Assembly: GCA_963785035.1 (NCBI GenBank) | Contig: CAWATG010000011.1 | Location: 487,663 to 551,662 of the forward strand | Source of the DNA: CAWATG01 sp963785035 | Lineage (GTDB): Bacteria > Actinomycetota > Acidimicrobiia > IMCC26256 > CAWATG01 | Direction: 5' to 3' | DNA length: 64,000 bases | Part shown: positions 8,836-17,554 of the stretch, piece by piece | Numbering within the stretch: position 1 is the stretch's first letter | Layout of the letters: each line of letters starts with the position of its first letter | Notes under the pieces: model-generated | Database searches by the model: none | What the model was told of the DNA's origin: nothing | The model's input: the letters and a program-made list of their open reading frames with translations, nothing else | Program-made: the position numbers and the translations under genes

Positions 8836-9357
8836 TCAGTACTCGATGCCCTTGCGCGCCCCGATACCCAGGTCCATGGCGTGTTTGACCTTGGTCATGT
8901 CGGTGACGGTGTCGGCGATAGCGATGACCTCTTCGGGCGCATAGCGACCCGTGACGATCACATTGGTGCGCTCCGGGCGCGAGGAGAGCACGGTGACGAG
9001 CTCGTCGACCGCTACCCAGCCGTACTTGGCGACGTAGGTTGCCTCGTCGAGGATGACCAGGTCGTACTCTCCGCTCGCGATCTTCTCGGCCGCAACCGAC
9101 CACGCATGGCGACCTTTCGCGATGGTCTCGTCCATGTCGGTGCTCTCCCAGGTGAAGCTGTCACCGAGGGTGTGCCATTCGATACCGAGGTGATCCGCGA
9201 GCTTTCGTTCGCCCGCCTTCCACTTCTCACTCTTGACGAACTGTACGACGACGACCTTCCAGCCCCGTGCCCAGGCGCGGCCCATGACACCGAAGGCCGC
9301 GGAACTCTTGCCTTTCCCGGTTCCGGTATTGACGACGAGTCGCGAAGGTTGTGCCAT
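8836..9357 (-). CDS. cobO: Corrinoid adenosyltransferase (BtuR/CobO/CobA type)
   Basis: This enzyme transfers the 5'-deoxyadenosyl group of ATP to the reduced cobalt of corrinoids. The 173-residue sequence has the modified P-loop LVVNTGTGKGKSSAAFGV, then VVVVQFVKSEKWKAGE, the WESTDMDETI segment, DLVILDEATYVAKYGW and NVIVTGRYAPEEVI, all diagnostic of the BtuR family. The ATG at 9357 is preferred; a GTG three codons upstream (9366) is possible. It starts the minus-strand cob arm and diverges from cbiD (121 bp between starts). Confidence 0.95.
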   Translation of the reverse strand: MAQPSRLVVNTGTGKGKSSAAFGVMGRAWARGWKVVVVQFVKSEKWKAGERKLADHLGIEWHTLGDSFTWESTDMDETIAKGRHAWSVAAEKIASGEYDLVILDEATYVAKYGWVAVDELVTVLSSRPERTNVIVTGRYAPEEVIAIADTVTDMTKVKHAMDLGIGARKGIEY

Positions 9358-9477
9358 TCGGGGCACGGTAGCCGCGGTTGGAATGGTGGCTCGGAGCGGA
9401 CGCGCTGCGGTGCGAGACCAGCCGACCTGGCCGGCGCGAGGTTTGCGTTTCGCAACGGCAGGCTCGAAGCTGGGGCA

Positions 9478-10632
9478 GTGGAGGAAGCAGCCGATCCCCG
9501 AGCGACGGATTCATCCGAGGCGGTTCCGACCACCCTGCGCCGCGGCTGGACCACCGGCGCCTGCGCGACAGCAGCCACGAAGGCAGCCTTCGACGCGCTC
9601 TGCGGTTCGGCGTTCCCCGATCTCGTCGAGATCGAACTTCCCCGTGGTAAGCGCGCCACTTTTGCGCTGGCTTTCAGTGAGCGGGGCGCGGACTTCGCCC
9701 GGGCGGGAGTGGTGAAAGATGCCGGCGATGACCCCGATGTCACCCACGGGGTCATGGTCGTTGCCACCCTTCGGCGCGGTGCGCCCGGGGCTGGGGTGGT
9801 CTTCCGGGCGGGCCACGGGGTCGGCACGGTCACGCTTCCGGGCTTGCCGGTCCCGGTCGGTGAGCCCGCGATCAACCCGGTTCCGCGGGAGATGATGCGC
9901 ACGGCGATCTCCTCGGTCGCCGAACAGCGGGGAGCGTCGACCGACGTCGAGGTCGAGATCTCGATTCCCGGTGGCGACGCGATCGCGCACCACACATGGA
10001 ATCCCCGCCTTGGCATTGTCGGTGGGCTTTCCATTCTTGGGACCACCGGCGTCGTGATCCCGTATTCGTGCTCGGCTTGGATCGATTCGATCCGACGCGG
10101 CATCGACATCGCCGTCGCCGTGGGGCACAGCCATGTTGCGGGGTGTACCGGCCGTACCTCGGAGGCCGCTGTCCAGGCACGGTTCGGAATTCCGGATTCG
10201 GCAATGCTCGACATGGGCGATTTCGCCGGCGCGATGCTGCGTTACCTGCGTGATCACCCCGTTCCCCGATTGACGATCGGCGGTGGCTTCGCCAAGCTCT
10301 CCAAGCTCGCGGTGGGTGCGCTGGATCTGCATTCGGGTCGCAGCTCCGTCGACCTCGAATGGTTGGCGTCGCAGCTCGAGATGGCGGCGAACCGCAGCGG
10401 TGACACCGACAACGCGACCGCTTTGGCCGCGGCGGCGCGTCGTGCAAACACGGCCGCTGAGGTTTTGGAGATCGCCGGTCGCCACGCCGGCTCCCTCGCA
10501 CTGGTGGTAGCGAGCACTGCCCGAGCCACTGTCCTGAAGGTCCTCGACGGTGCGCCGATTTCGGTGGAGGTTGTGGTGGTCGCGCGCGACGGTGCGATTC
10601 TCGCAACCACCGACGACGAGCCGCAGGCCTGA
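9478..10632 (+). CDS. cbiD: Cobalt-precorrin-5B C1-methyltransferase
   Basis: CbiD methylates C1 in the anaerobic-type corrin pathway. The family marker LRRGWTTGACATAATKAAF appears near residue 20, followed by LPRGKRATFAL, VVKDAGDDPDVTHGVMVVA, REMMRTAISSV, EISIPGGDAIAHHTWNPRLG and LTIGGGFAKLSKLA. The GTG at 9478 (MEEAADPRATDSSEA) gives 384 residues, a normal length; sequence further upstream in the same frame is antisense to cobO and cobB and is not included. It is odd that a CbiD accompanies CobG, which belongs to the oxygen-dependent route; CobF is not present in the window. It ends 68 bp before cobG. Confidence 0.93.
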   Translation: MEEAADPRATDSSEAVPTTLRRGWTTGACATAATKAAFDALCGSAFPDLVEIELPRGKRATFALAFSERGADFARAGVVKDAGDDPDVTHGVMVVATLRRGAPGAGVVFRAGHGVGTVTLPGLPVPVGEPAINPVPREMMRTAISSVAEQRGASTDVEVEISIPGGDAIAHHTWNPRLGIVGGLSILGTTGVVIPYSCSAWIDSIRRGIDIAVAVGHSHVAGCTGRTSEAAVQARFGIPDSAMLDMGDFAGAMLRYLRDHPVPRLTIGGGFAKLSKLAVGALDLHSGRSSVDLEWLASQLEMAANRSGDTDNATALAAAARRANTAAEVLEIAGRHAGSLALVVASTARATVLKVLDGAPISVEVVVVARDGAILATTDDEPQA

Positions 10633-10654
10633 CGGACGGCGTCGTCGCCCGAGC

Positions 10655-10685
10655 CGCAACGTAGGGCATCATGCCCTACGTTGCG
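10655..10685. promoter_or_regulatory. Perfect inverted repeat upstream of cobG, putative operator
   Basis: Between cbiD and cobG lies a perfect palindrome with 15-base arms (left arm CGCAACGTAGGGCAT) around a single central C at 10670. It contains ACGTAGGG at 10659-10666 and the inverted CCCTACGT at 10674-10681, the same box that is repeated before the RHH-cobI gene. It ends 14 bp before the cobG ATG. A one-base centre and the lack of a following T-run argue against an intrinsic terminator and for a protein-binding site. Confidence 0.65.
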
Positions 10686-10699
10686 CTAGCTTCGGGTCG

Positions 10700-11996
10700 A
10701 TGGCGCACCAAACGCTCGCGACGACCGATGCGGGTACCGCGGGAGCGGTGCGCGGGGCGTGCCCCAGCGCCCACGAGCCTTTCATGGCGGCGGATGGTCT
10801 GTTGATCCGGATCCGCCGACCCGGTGGTGCCGTGACCGCTGGACAGGTCGGGGCGCTCGCCGAATTGTCGGAGTTGGGCTTGGCGAGGTCTGTCGAGATC
10901 ACGAGTCGAGCGAATCTCCAGCTTCGTGGCGTGGCACCTTTGGCTCACGGCGAGGTGCTGGAGCGCTTGATCGCTGCCGATCTGGTTCTTCGTGATGCCG
11001 GCGCCGACGCTGCGCGCAACGTTGTCGTCTCGCCGACCGCCGGATTCGACACGGAGGAGATCTTCGATGTCGAACCACTTGTCAACTCGGTGACGGCGCG
11101 CCTCGTCCACTGGGCGGGGCGACTTCCGCCCAAGTTCGGCGTCTTGCTGGACGGGGGCGGCGCGGTCAACCTGCGCGGTCGAACCCATGCATTGGCGCTT
11201 GGGGCGGTGCGCGATCGGAGCGGAAGTGTTCGCTTCGAGGTCGCCATCGATGGCGCACTCGGCGCTCAGGACAGCCCACTGCTCGTGGACGTGCAGTGCG
11301 TCGACGACGTTGTCGAGACGGTCGCGATGTGTGCGGCCGAGCGGTGCTCGCCGAAAGCGACCGCCGCACTGGTCGAAGAGCGCCTTGGTTCGGGCGCTGC
11401 AGAACGTGTCGCGTGCGGCGTTCATCGACGCTCCGACATCGACGGCAGGAGTGCTCGGCGTTGTTCCGAGCCGTCGAGCTGACGAAGCAGCGGTCGGGGC
11501 AATGCCAAGGCTCGGGCGCTTGGACCCGGTGGCGTTGCACCGTCTCGCGGATCTGGCCCAGCTCGTCGAGCGCCGCGACGCCGGTGCACTTCGCGTCACC
11601 CCATGGCGTTCGGTCTTGTTCTGCGGTGTCGCACGTTCTGACGCAGCGGCGATGTCGAAGGACTTGAGCGACGGGGGTTTCCTCAGCGATCCGCAGGACT
11701 CCGGTGCGGCCGTCATCGCCTGTTCGGGATCAACGGGATGCCTCAGCGGACTTGTCGACGCACTGGGCGATGCCCACGCGATCATCGACTCATTGCACCG
11801 TCAAGCAACAGGGCCCGTGGCAGTGCACGTCTCTGGTTGCGCGAAACGCTGCGCATCCCAAAGTTCCGAGATGCTCACGCTCGTCGGGTCGTCGCCGAAT
11901 CGTTACGACATCTTCCTTCGTGGCCGTGAGCACCCGACGCGGTCGGGCCAGACGATGGACGAGGCGCTTGCACTGATGATGGAGCACGTGAGGTGA
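10700..11996 (+). CDS. cobG: Precorrin-3B synthase, frameshifted
   Basis: CobG is the oxygen-dependent enzyme that makes the lactone/hydroxyl intermediate needed for ring contraction. It belongs to the nitrite/sulfite-reductase fold with a [4Fe-4S] centre. The first part shows ADGLLIRIRRPGGAVTAGQ and ITSRANLQLRGVAPL; the second part shows RVTPWRSVLFCGV, CSGSTGCLSGLVDAL and VAVHVSGCAKRCASQ, which supply the cluster cysteines. The first frame fails after AALVEERLGSGAAERV and the next frame picks up with SRAAFIDAPTSTAG near 11,400, so one extra base is present. The stop overlaps the GTG of cobH (GTGA). The start ATG lies 14 bp after the palindrome. Confidence 0.88.
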
Positions 11997-12629
11997 CGCA
12001 ATCGCTGGACTACCAACGCGACGGAGCAGCGATCTACCGCGAGTCGTTCGCGACGATCCGCGCTCGAAGCTGATCTCGGTCGTGTCGATGTCGACCTGCG
12101 CTCGGTCGCTGTGCGGATGATTCACGCATGCGGGATGGTCGACCTCGTCGACGACCTTGCCTGGTCCGACCATTTCACTGAATCGGCACGTGCGGCACTC
12201 GTTGCAGGGGCGCCCATCTTCACCGACGCGATGATGGTCGCACATGGCATCACGAGGACGCGCCTTCCTGCGGCCAACGACGTCATCTGCACCTTGCGCG
12301 ATCCGTCGATCGCCGAGTTGGCGGCGCAGCTCGGCACCACGCGCTCGGCTGCTGCGGTCGATCTCTGGGGCCCGCGTCTCGATGGTGCAGTGGTCGCAAT
12401 CGGTAATGCGCCAACGGCGTTGTTCAGATTGCTCGAATTGCTCGTCAGCGGCGGACCTCGCCCAGCTGCAATCATCGGCGTGCCCGTCGGATTCGTCGGT
12501 GCTGCCGAATCCAAAGTCGCGCTCGGCGAGGTCGAACATGGCGTTCCCTGGTTGACCGTGTTGGGTCGGCGAGGTGGAAGCGCGATGGCGGCCGCCGCAG
12601 TCAACGCGTTGGCGAGCACCGTCGAATGA
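11993..12629 (+). CDS. cobH: Precorrin-8X methylmutase, frameshifted
   Basis: CobH/CbiC moves the C11 methyl group to C12, yielding hydrogenobyrinic acid. The N-terminal stretch VTQSLDYQRDGAAIYRESFA followed by TIRA, and the catalytic-His region VRMIHACGMVDLVDDL are both present but in different frames. Deleting one C at about 12,066 joins them as TIRAEADLGRVDVDLRSVAV. Further family blocks are GAPIFTDAMMVAHGITR, RLPAANDVICTL, AIGNAPTALFRLLEL and IIGVPVGFVGAAESK. The GTG start overlaps the cobG stop, and the stop overlaps the next ATG, so the operon is translationally coupled. Confidence 0.9.
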
Positions 12630-13418
12630 ACGCCAGACGAGACAACAGATGCAACGTGTGCGCCTTCGCAGGCCGGCCGATGCTTCGGTGTCGGTGTGGG
12701 TCCTGGTGACCCCGAGCTGGTGACCCTCAAAGCAGCGCGCGTGTTGCGTGAGAGTGGCGTCGTCGCGTTCTTTGCTGCGAAGGGACGCCCGAGCAATGCT
12801 CGACGCGTCGTGCAGGATCTTCTCGGTCCCGAACATGTCGAGCTTCGGCTCGAGTATCCGATCACGACCGAGGTCCCACCAGCCGGTGAGTCCTATGACA
12901 GTGTGCTCGCCGATTTCTACGACACCGCAGCCAAGCAACTCGCCGAGGTCCTTGACGCAGGCCGAGACGTCGCGGTGCTGTGCGAAGGCGATCCCTTCTT
13001 CTACGGATCGTTCATGTATCTGCACAATCGATTGTCATCGCAGTATGCCGTCGATGTCGTGCCTGGTGTCCCTGCGATGTTGGCGGGCGCTGCGCAGCTC
13101 GGCATACCGCTTGTGTGTCGCAACGAAGTGCTCAGCGTGCTCTCGGGCGTCACGCCCATCGACGAGCTGGCGGCACAGATCGAGCGCGCCGACGCTGCTG
13201 TGGTGATGAAGGTTGGTCGCAATCTTCCTGCGGTGATCGAAGCGGTGCGCCGGGCGGGACGTCTCGATGACGGGATCTATGTCGAGCGCGCGACGATGGT
13301 CGAACAGCGCACGATGTCTCTCGTCGAGGCCGATTGCAGCGGTGAGGGCGGCACGACGATCGCGGCGCCGTACTTCTCCCTGGTTGTGATTCCGAGCACG
13401 ACGGCCCGCAACCGATGA
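12626..13418 (+). CDS. cobI: Precorrin-2 C20-methyltransferase, N-terminal frameshift likely
   Basis: CobI adds the C20 methyl group in the second dedicated methylation of the pathway. The body is a complete tetrapyrrole methylase: CFGVGVGPGDPELVTLKAA, FFAAKGRPSNARRVVQDLL, LEYPITTEVPP, LCEGDPFFYGSFMYLHNRL and VVPGVPAMLAGAAQLG. It is the CobI type found in classical aerobic clusters and differs from the RHH-fused one at 6.5 kb. The GVGVGPG motif lies before the first in-frame start (GTG 12,696), while an ATG at 12,626 overlaps the cobH stop (ATGA) one frame away. A single extra base between about 12,650 and 12,680 would join them, and the gene start is drawn on that basis. Confidence 0.85.
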
Positions 13419-13425
13419 CGTTCCA

Positions 13426-14247
13426 ATGAGCACGCCTGGACGCCTCGCCGTCGTCGGACTCGGCCCGGGGGACGAGCTGACGCGCACGCCCGAAGCTGTC
13501 GCACGCGTGGAGTCTGCGACGGACCTTGTCGGCTACGGCCCGTATCTCGACCAAATCGGAATGGTGCGCCCCGATCAGGTGCTCCATCGCTCTCCGAACC
13601 GCAAAGAGGCAGACCGCGCACGACTCGCGTTGGATCTCGCTGCGGAGGGCCGCGACGTCGTGATCGTGTCATCGGGTGATCCCGGAGTCTTTGCGATGGC
13701 AGCGGTCGTCGTTGAACAACTCAGCGACGCACACCATGAGCGGAGCGATCGATGGGCCGATGTCGACGTGACGATCGTGGCGGGGATCACTGCGGCGACG
13801 GCTGCTGCTGCACGCGTTGGCGCACCGCTCGGTCATGACTTCTGCGTGATGTCGCTCTCCGATGTACTGAAGCCCTGGTCGGTCGTCGAGCGTCGCCTCC
13901 ATGCGGCGGTAGGCGCCGATTTCGTCGTCGCGCTCTACAACCCGATCTCACGACACCGTCCATGGCAACTCGGTGCAGCGCTGGAAATCGTTGGTCAATA
14001 CCGGGGCGCGGCGACACCCGTTCTTCGAGCACGCAACGTCGCCCGCGCGACGGAATCTGTCGAGGTCGTCGAGCTCGGCATGCTCGACGCCGGAGATGTC
14101 GACATGAGCACGGTGCTCGTCATCGGATCATCACGCAGCACATCGTTCACCGACGCTCACGGTCGAACCTGGATGCTGACCCCGCGCTCCTACGACGAGC
14201 GGGGCGACGCGCACCACGCGAGCGCGTCGGCAACCGTTTCGACCTGA
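13426..14247 (+). CDS. cobJ: Precorrin-3B C17-methyltransferase
   Basis: CobJ/CbiH methylates C17 and drives ring contraction. The 273-residue sequence starts MSTPGRLAVVGLGPGDELTR and includes the CbiH hallmark DLVGYGPYLDQI, then NRKEADRARLALDLAAEGRD, VSSGDPGVFAMAAVV, IVAGITAATAAAARVGAPLG and the very typical VALYNPISRHRPWQLGAALE. The frame is intact. It follows cobI by 7 bp. Its last 58 bp overlap the convergent cobK on the other strand. Confidence 0.96.
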   Translation: MSTPGRLAVVGLGPGDELTRTPEAVARVESATDLVGYGPYLDQIGMVRPDQVLHRSPNRKEADRARLALDLAAEGRDVVIVSSGDPGVFAMAAVVVEQLSDAHHERSDRWADVDVTIVAGITAATAAAARVGAPLGHDFCVMSLSDVLKPWSVVERRLHAAVGADFVVALYNPISRHRPWQLGAALEIVGQYRGAATPVLRARNVARATESVEVVELGMLDAGDVDMSTVLVIGSSRSTSFTDAHGRTWMLTPRSYDERGDAHHASASATVST

Positions 14248-14933
14248 ATGCCCTCGGGCGTTGGTGGACGTTCGACCATCACGACGGGGATCCCGAGTTC
14301 CCGCGCTGCCTCTAGCTTTGCCGCGGTTGCGAGAGCGCCGCTGTTCTTCGTGACCAGCGCGTCGATGCGATGGGCGCGGAGCAACTCCGTTTCGCCCGAG
14401 ACGGTGAAGGGCCCGCGGTCGAGGATGAGGTCTGCGTGGGTAAGTGGCAGTTGCGAGGGAGCTTCGATGGAACGCAGGAGAAACCATGTCGATGTCATCG
14501 CGGTAAATGGCGCCAGCTCGGACCGTCCCGTTGTGAGGAATACCCGGCGCGCGCCGAGTGACTCGAGCGCGTTGGGGACCGCTTCGATCGACGCGACGCT
14601 GTGCCATGAGTCGCCGCTGACGGCCTGCCACGGTGGGCGCAAGAGTCGAAGTCGCGGCGTTCCGGTGGCTTCGCAGCCGGAAGCGACGGTGGAGGGCATC
14701 ACTGCAGCAAACGGGTGCGTCGCGTCCACCACGGCGTCGAAGGGTGAACTTCGCAGGTAGGCGGTGAAGCCGGCGACGCCACCGAATCCGCCGACGCGTG
14801 TCTCGCCCCATGGTGCTTTGGGTGTCGCCGTGCGTCCGGCGAACGACGTGACGAGCGACATTCTGGGCATGGTGCTGAGCGCTCGAGCCAGTTCGGATGC
14901 CTCGGTGGTGCCACCCATGATGAGGACGCGCAT
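14190..14933 (-). CDS. cobK: Precorrin-6A reductase
   Basis: CobK/CbiJ reduces the C18-C19 double bond with NADPH. The sequence starts MRVLIMGGTTEASELARAL, the standard CobK N-terminus, and continues with VVDATHPFAAVMPSTVASGC, RRVFLTTGRSELAPF, ILDRGPFTVSGETELL and the C-terminal DALVTKNSGALATAAKLEAA block. The 247-residue length is normal. It is convergent with cobJ and its 3' end overlaps it by 58 bp. On the other side its start faces the leader of cobQ, so it is transcribed alone in this arrangement. Confidence 0.95.
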   Translation of the reverse strand: MRVLIMGGTTEASELARALSTMPRMSLVTSFAGRTATPKAPWGETRVGGFGGVAGFTAYLRSSPFDAVVDATHPFAAVMPSTVASGCEATGTPRLRLLRPPWQAVSGDSWHSVASIEAVPNALESLGARRVFLTTGRSELAPFTAMTSTWFLLRSIEAPSQLPLTHADLILDRGPFTVSGETELLRAHRIDALVTKNSGALATAAKLEAARELGIPVVMVERPPTPEGIQVETVADALAWCASPRSS

Positions 14934-14984
14934 CCGGGAACCCTACCGATCGCTCCGAAATCGAGTCTCTGCGGACTTCGACGG

Positions 14985-15165
14985 GGTGACTGCTAACGTC
15001 GCTGGTCGGCGGCATGGGGAACACCGGTGCGAATCCGGGGCTGTCCCGCAACTGTCACCGGGGAGCAAACCTCGTCCACCGCTGCGGTGGATCACGGTCA
15101 CGACCGAACCTGGTTGGAAGGCCCGAGGCGAGCGATGATCCGGGAGCCAGGACACCCGTGTTGAC
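14985..15165 (+). promoter_or_regulatory. Cobalamin riboswitch upstream of cobQ
   Basis: The 250-bp leader before cobQ contains the conserved cobalamin-riboswitch core: CCGGTGCGAATCCGGGGCTG at about 15,024, directly followed by TCCCGCAACTGTCACCGG, and the B12-box-like GGGAGCCAGGACACC at about 15,142. Binding of adenosylcobalamin would lower expression of cobQ and the genes behind it (fhuF-like, cobN, chlID). The limits are approximate because pairing was judged by eye. Between the element and the cobQ start lie about 35 bp. Confidence 0.88.
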
Positions 15166-15200
15166 GCCACCGAGGATCCACAGACGCGGGAGACGTCGAC

Positions 15201-16748
15201 GTGACCCCAGTACCCAGTGTCGCCGTGTCGAAATCCCCACTTCGCGGTGGCCTCATGGTCTGTGGAACCACGTCGGATTCCGGCAAATCCACCGTGGTCA
15301 CGGGTCTGTGTCGGCTCCTGGCGCGTCGCGGTGTCCGTGTGGCGCCGTTCAAGGCGCAGAACATGGCGCTCAACTCGGTCATCACCGCCGAGGGGCACGA
15401 GATCGGTCGGGCTCAGGCGGTTCAGGCGTTCGCCGCAGGCATCGAGCCTCACGTCACGATGAATCCGGTTCTGCTCAAACCGACGAGCGATCGCGCGAGC
15501 CAGGTGGTCGTGATGGGTCAGCCGTACGGGGTGATGTCGGCACGCGAATATCACGCCTTCAAACCGCAACTCCTGCCGACCGTGCTCGCGTCGCTTGGCG
15601 AGCTCCGAGATCGATTCGACGTCGTGATCTGTGAGGGCGCAGGCAGTCCCGCCGAGATCAATCTGCTCGAACACGACATCGTGAACCTGCGAATTGCCGT
15701 GGAAGCGCAACTCGCGGCGATCGTCGTCGGCGATATCGACCTCGGTGGCGTGTTCGCCGCGCTGTTCGGCACAGTCGCGCTCCTGCCACCCGAACTTGGC
15801 GCAACGGTACGCGGTTTCGTGATCAACAAGCTGCGAGGTGACCCAGCGCTCCTCGCGGACGGTTGTGCGCAACTCGAGGCGCGTACGGGGGTCCCGACAC
15901 TGGGTGTGCTGCCCTGGATCGATGACGCCGGTCTTGAAGCCGGCATCGACGCCGAGGATTCCATCGCGCTGCGCCGTGCGATTCGATCGACGGCGGCTCT
16001 CACCGACGGCGACGAGCTCGATATCGCGGTCATCGCGTTGCCGCGCATCTCCAACTTCACCGACATCGATCCATTGGCCTGCGAACCCGGCGTTCGCGTC
16101 CGGTTCGTCCATGACGTCTCAGGCCTTGGCGACCCTGACCTTGTGGTGCTACCCGGTTCGAAGGCAACGGTCAGCGATCTGCACTGGCTACGCACACGCG
16201 GCCTCGACCGAGCGATCACGATGGCCGCACGAACCACCACCGTGTTGGGAATCTGCGGTGGATATCAAATGTTGGGCCGCTCCCTGAACGATCCGATCGA
16301 ATCGGGTGTCGGCGTGGTCGACGGCCTCGCCATGTTGGGCGTCGTGACGTGTTTCGAGGCGACCAAGGTGACCCGGCGCTGCACAGGCCAGGCAATGGGG
16401 GAGCAGTTCCACGGCTATCAGATTCATCACGGGCGCGTGGTTGCCGAGTCGGGCGATGCCTTCGTGAGGGTTCTCGGCGACGACGGCCTCGTCATCGTCG
16501 ACGGCGTGCGCGACGGGAACGTGTTCGGAACGACCGTGCATGGAATCTTCGAAGCTGATGCATTCCGCCGCGCCTTCCTCAGTGCGATCGGAACACGGCG
16601 CGGGAAGCGATTTGTCAGCAACGGCGTCGCATTCGCCTCGATTCGCGAAGCTCGCGTCGACGCGCTTGCCGATGCGATGGCCACCCACCTTGACCTCGAT
16701 GCGATCGATGCGCTGATCGCCACAGCCCTTCCGATCGGCGTCGCGTGA
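15201..16748 (+). CDS. cobQ: Cobyric acid synthase (adenosylcobyric acid synthase)
   Basis: CobQ amidates the b, d, e and g side chains with glutamine and ATP. The 515-residue product has GGLMVCGTTSDSGKSTVVTG (P-loop), the diagnostic APFKAQNMALNSVIT, QAVQAFAAGIEPHVTMNPVL and VICEGAGSPAEINL in the synthetase half, and GICGGYQMLGRSLNDP (Cys nucleophile) with FHGYQIHHGRV in the glutaminase half. The GTG start is preceded by GGGAGACG. Its stop overlaps the GTG of the next gene, so a single transcript under the riboswitch is likely. No frameshift. Confidence 0.96.
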   Translation: MTPVPSVAVSKSPLRGGLMVCGTTSDSGKSTVVTGLCRLLARRGVRVAPFKAQNMALNSVITAEGHEIGRAQAVQAFAAGIEPHVTMNPVLLKPTSDRASQVVVMGQPYGVMSAREYHAFKPQLLPTVLASLGELRDRFDVVICEGAGSPAEINLLEHDIVNLRIAVEAQLAAIVVGDIDLGGVFAALFGTVALLPPELGATVRGFVINKLRGDPALLADGCAQLEARTGVPTLGVLPWIDDAGLEAGIDAEDSIALRRAIRSTAALTDGDELDIAVIALPRISNFTDIDPLACEPGVRVRFVHDVSGLGDPDLVVLPGSKATVSDLHWLRTRGLDRAITMAARTTTVLGICGGYQMLGRSLNDPIESGVGVVDGLAMLGVVTCFEATKVTRRCTGQAMGEQFHGYQIHHGRVVAESGDAFVRVLGDDGLVIVDGVRDGNVFGTTVHGIFEADAFRRAFLSAIGTRRGKRFVSNGVAFASIREARVDALADAMATHLDLDAIDALIATALPIGVA

Positions 16749-17554
16749 GCCCCAATTGGAGTCAAATGAGCAAAGAAGCGGTGTTGCAGGAACTGGCGCA
16801 GCGCGTGTCGTACTTCCGTGCTTCGAGCGTCGCTCCTGCCGAGGAGGGATGGATCGGCTGCGGATCGCTTGTCGCAGGAGGAGCGCCACTGGCAGCGCTG
16901 ATCGCGCAGACCGGCCGAGGTCGCGGCACCGAGGACCAACAGGTCGCGGCGTCGTTGTTCGTGCAGGCTTATGCTTTCCGGCTGGCCAGTATCGTGCTCG
17001 GCGCGTTCGCCCTCGAACTGCCGATACCGGACCCTCAACCGTCCAATACGGCAATCCGGATCGATCGTCACCGACCGGCAGCCATAGCGTTTCTCGGCGA
17101 CGGACTCGGGTCGCCGGACGCGCACGACGTCGCGCGCGTGCTGCTCGCAGAGCATTGCGCGCCCCTGATCGCAGCGGTACGTGAGTGCGTCACGGTCGGA
17201 GAGCGACTGTTGTGGGGGAACGTCGCTGCGTCGTGCGCAGTCGTGTTCCGGGCGCTCGACACGGCGGTCGAGACATCGCCGGCGACTCCGGCGGAGCGAA
17301 CGGCACTGCAAGCGTCCACGGCGATCCACCAGCGCGCTGACGCGTTTCTCCTCGCGGCAGCGCCTTGGTTGAACGGGCTGGGTGCATTCGAAACTGTTGT
17401 CACACCGGTTCGTACCGGTTGGTACTGGAACCGCACGAGTTGCTGCCTCTGGTACGCGGCGGTCGGCGGCACGACGTGCGACGACTGCAGCCTGCTCGAT
17501 CGCGACACGCTCGCGGAGCGTCGCCGCGACGAGTTGACGAAGGCCATGACGTGA
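16745..17554 (+). CDS. FhuF-like [2Fe-2S] reductase family protein
   Basis: The 269-residue protein ends with the FhuF C-terminal iron-sulfur signature RTSCCLWYAAVGGTTCDDC, i.e. C-C-x10-C-x2-C, followed by a short tail. Known FhuF-type proteins reduce iron bound to siderophores in the cytoplasm. Here the gene sits between cobQ and cobN with 4-bp overlaps at both ends (GTGA and GTGA), and no CobR-type Co(II) reductase is seen, so a role in reducing cobalt or a corrinoid is inferred. An ATG at 16,766 (MSKEAVLQE) is an alternative start. The rest of the sequence is alpha-helical and poorly conserved. A second member lies at 24.3 kb. Confidence 0.8.
   Translation: MSPNWSQMSKEAVLQELAQRVSYFRASSVAPAEEGWIGCGSLVAGGAPLAALIAQTGRGRGTEDQQVAASLFVQAYAFRLASIVLGAFALELPIPDPQPSNTAIRIDRHRPAAIAFLGDGLGSPDAHDVARVLLAEHCAPLIAAVRECVTVGERLLWGNVAASCAVVFRALDTAVETSPATPAERTALQASTAIHQRADAFLLAAAPWLNGLGAFETVVTPVRTGWYWNRTSCCLWYAAVGGTTCDDCSLLDRDTLAERRRDELTKAMT

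Noticed and set aside
8671..9477. Upstream extension of cbiD by about 270 residues
   Set aside because: It is antisense to cobB and cobO, which have clear domain motifs, and the normal CbiD N-terminus is found at 9,478.
10655..10685. Intrinsic terminator after cbiD
   Set aside because: The palindrome has a single-base centre and no following T-run, and its half-site recurs as direct repeats elsewhere, which fits a protein operator better.
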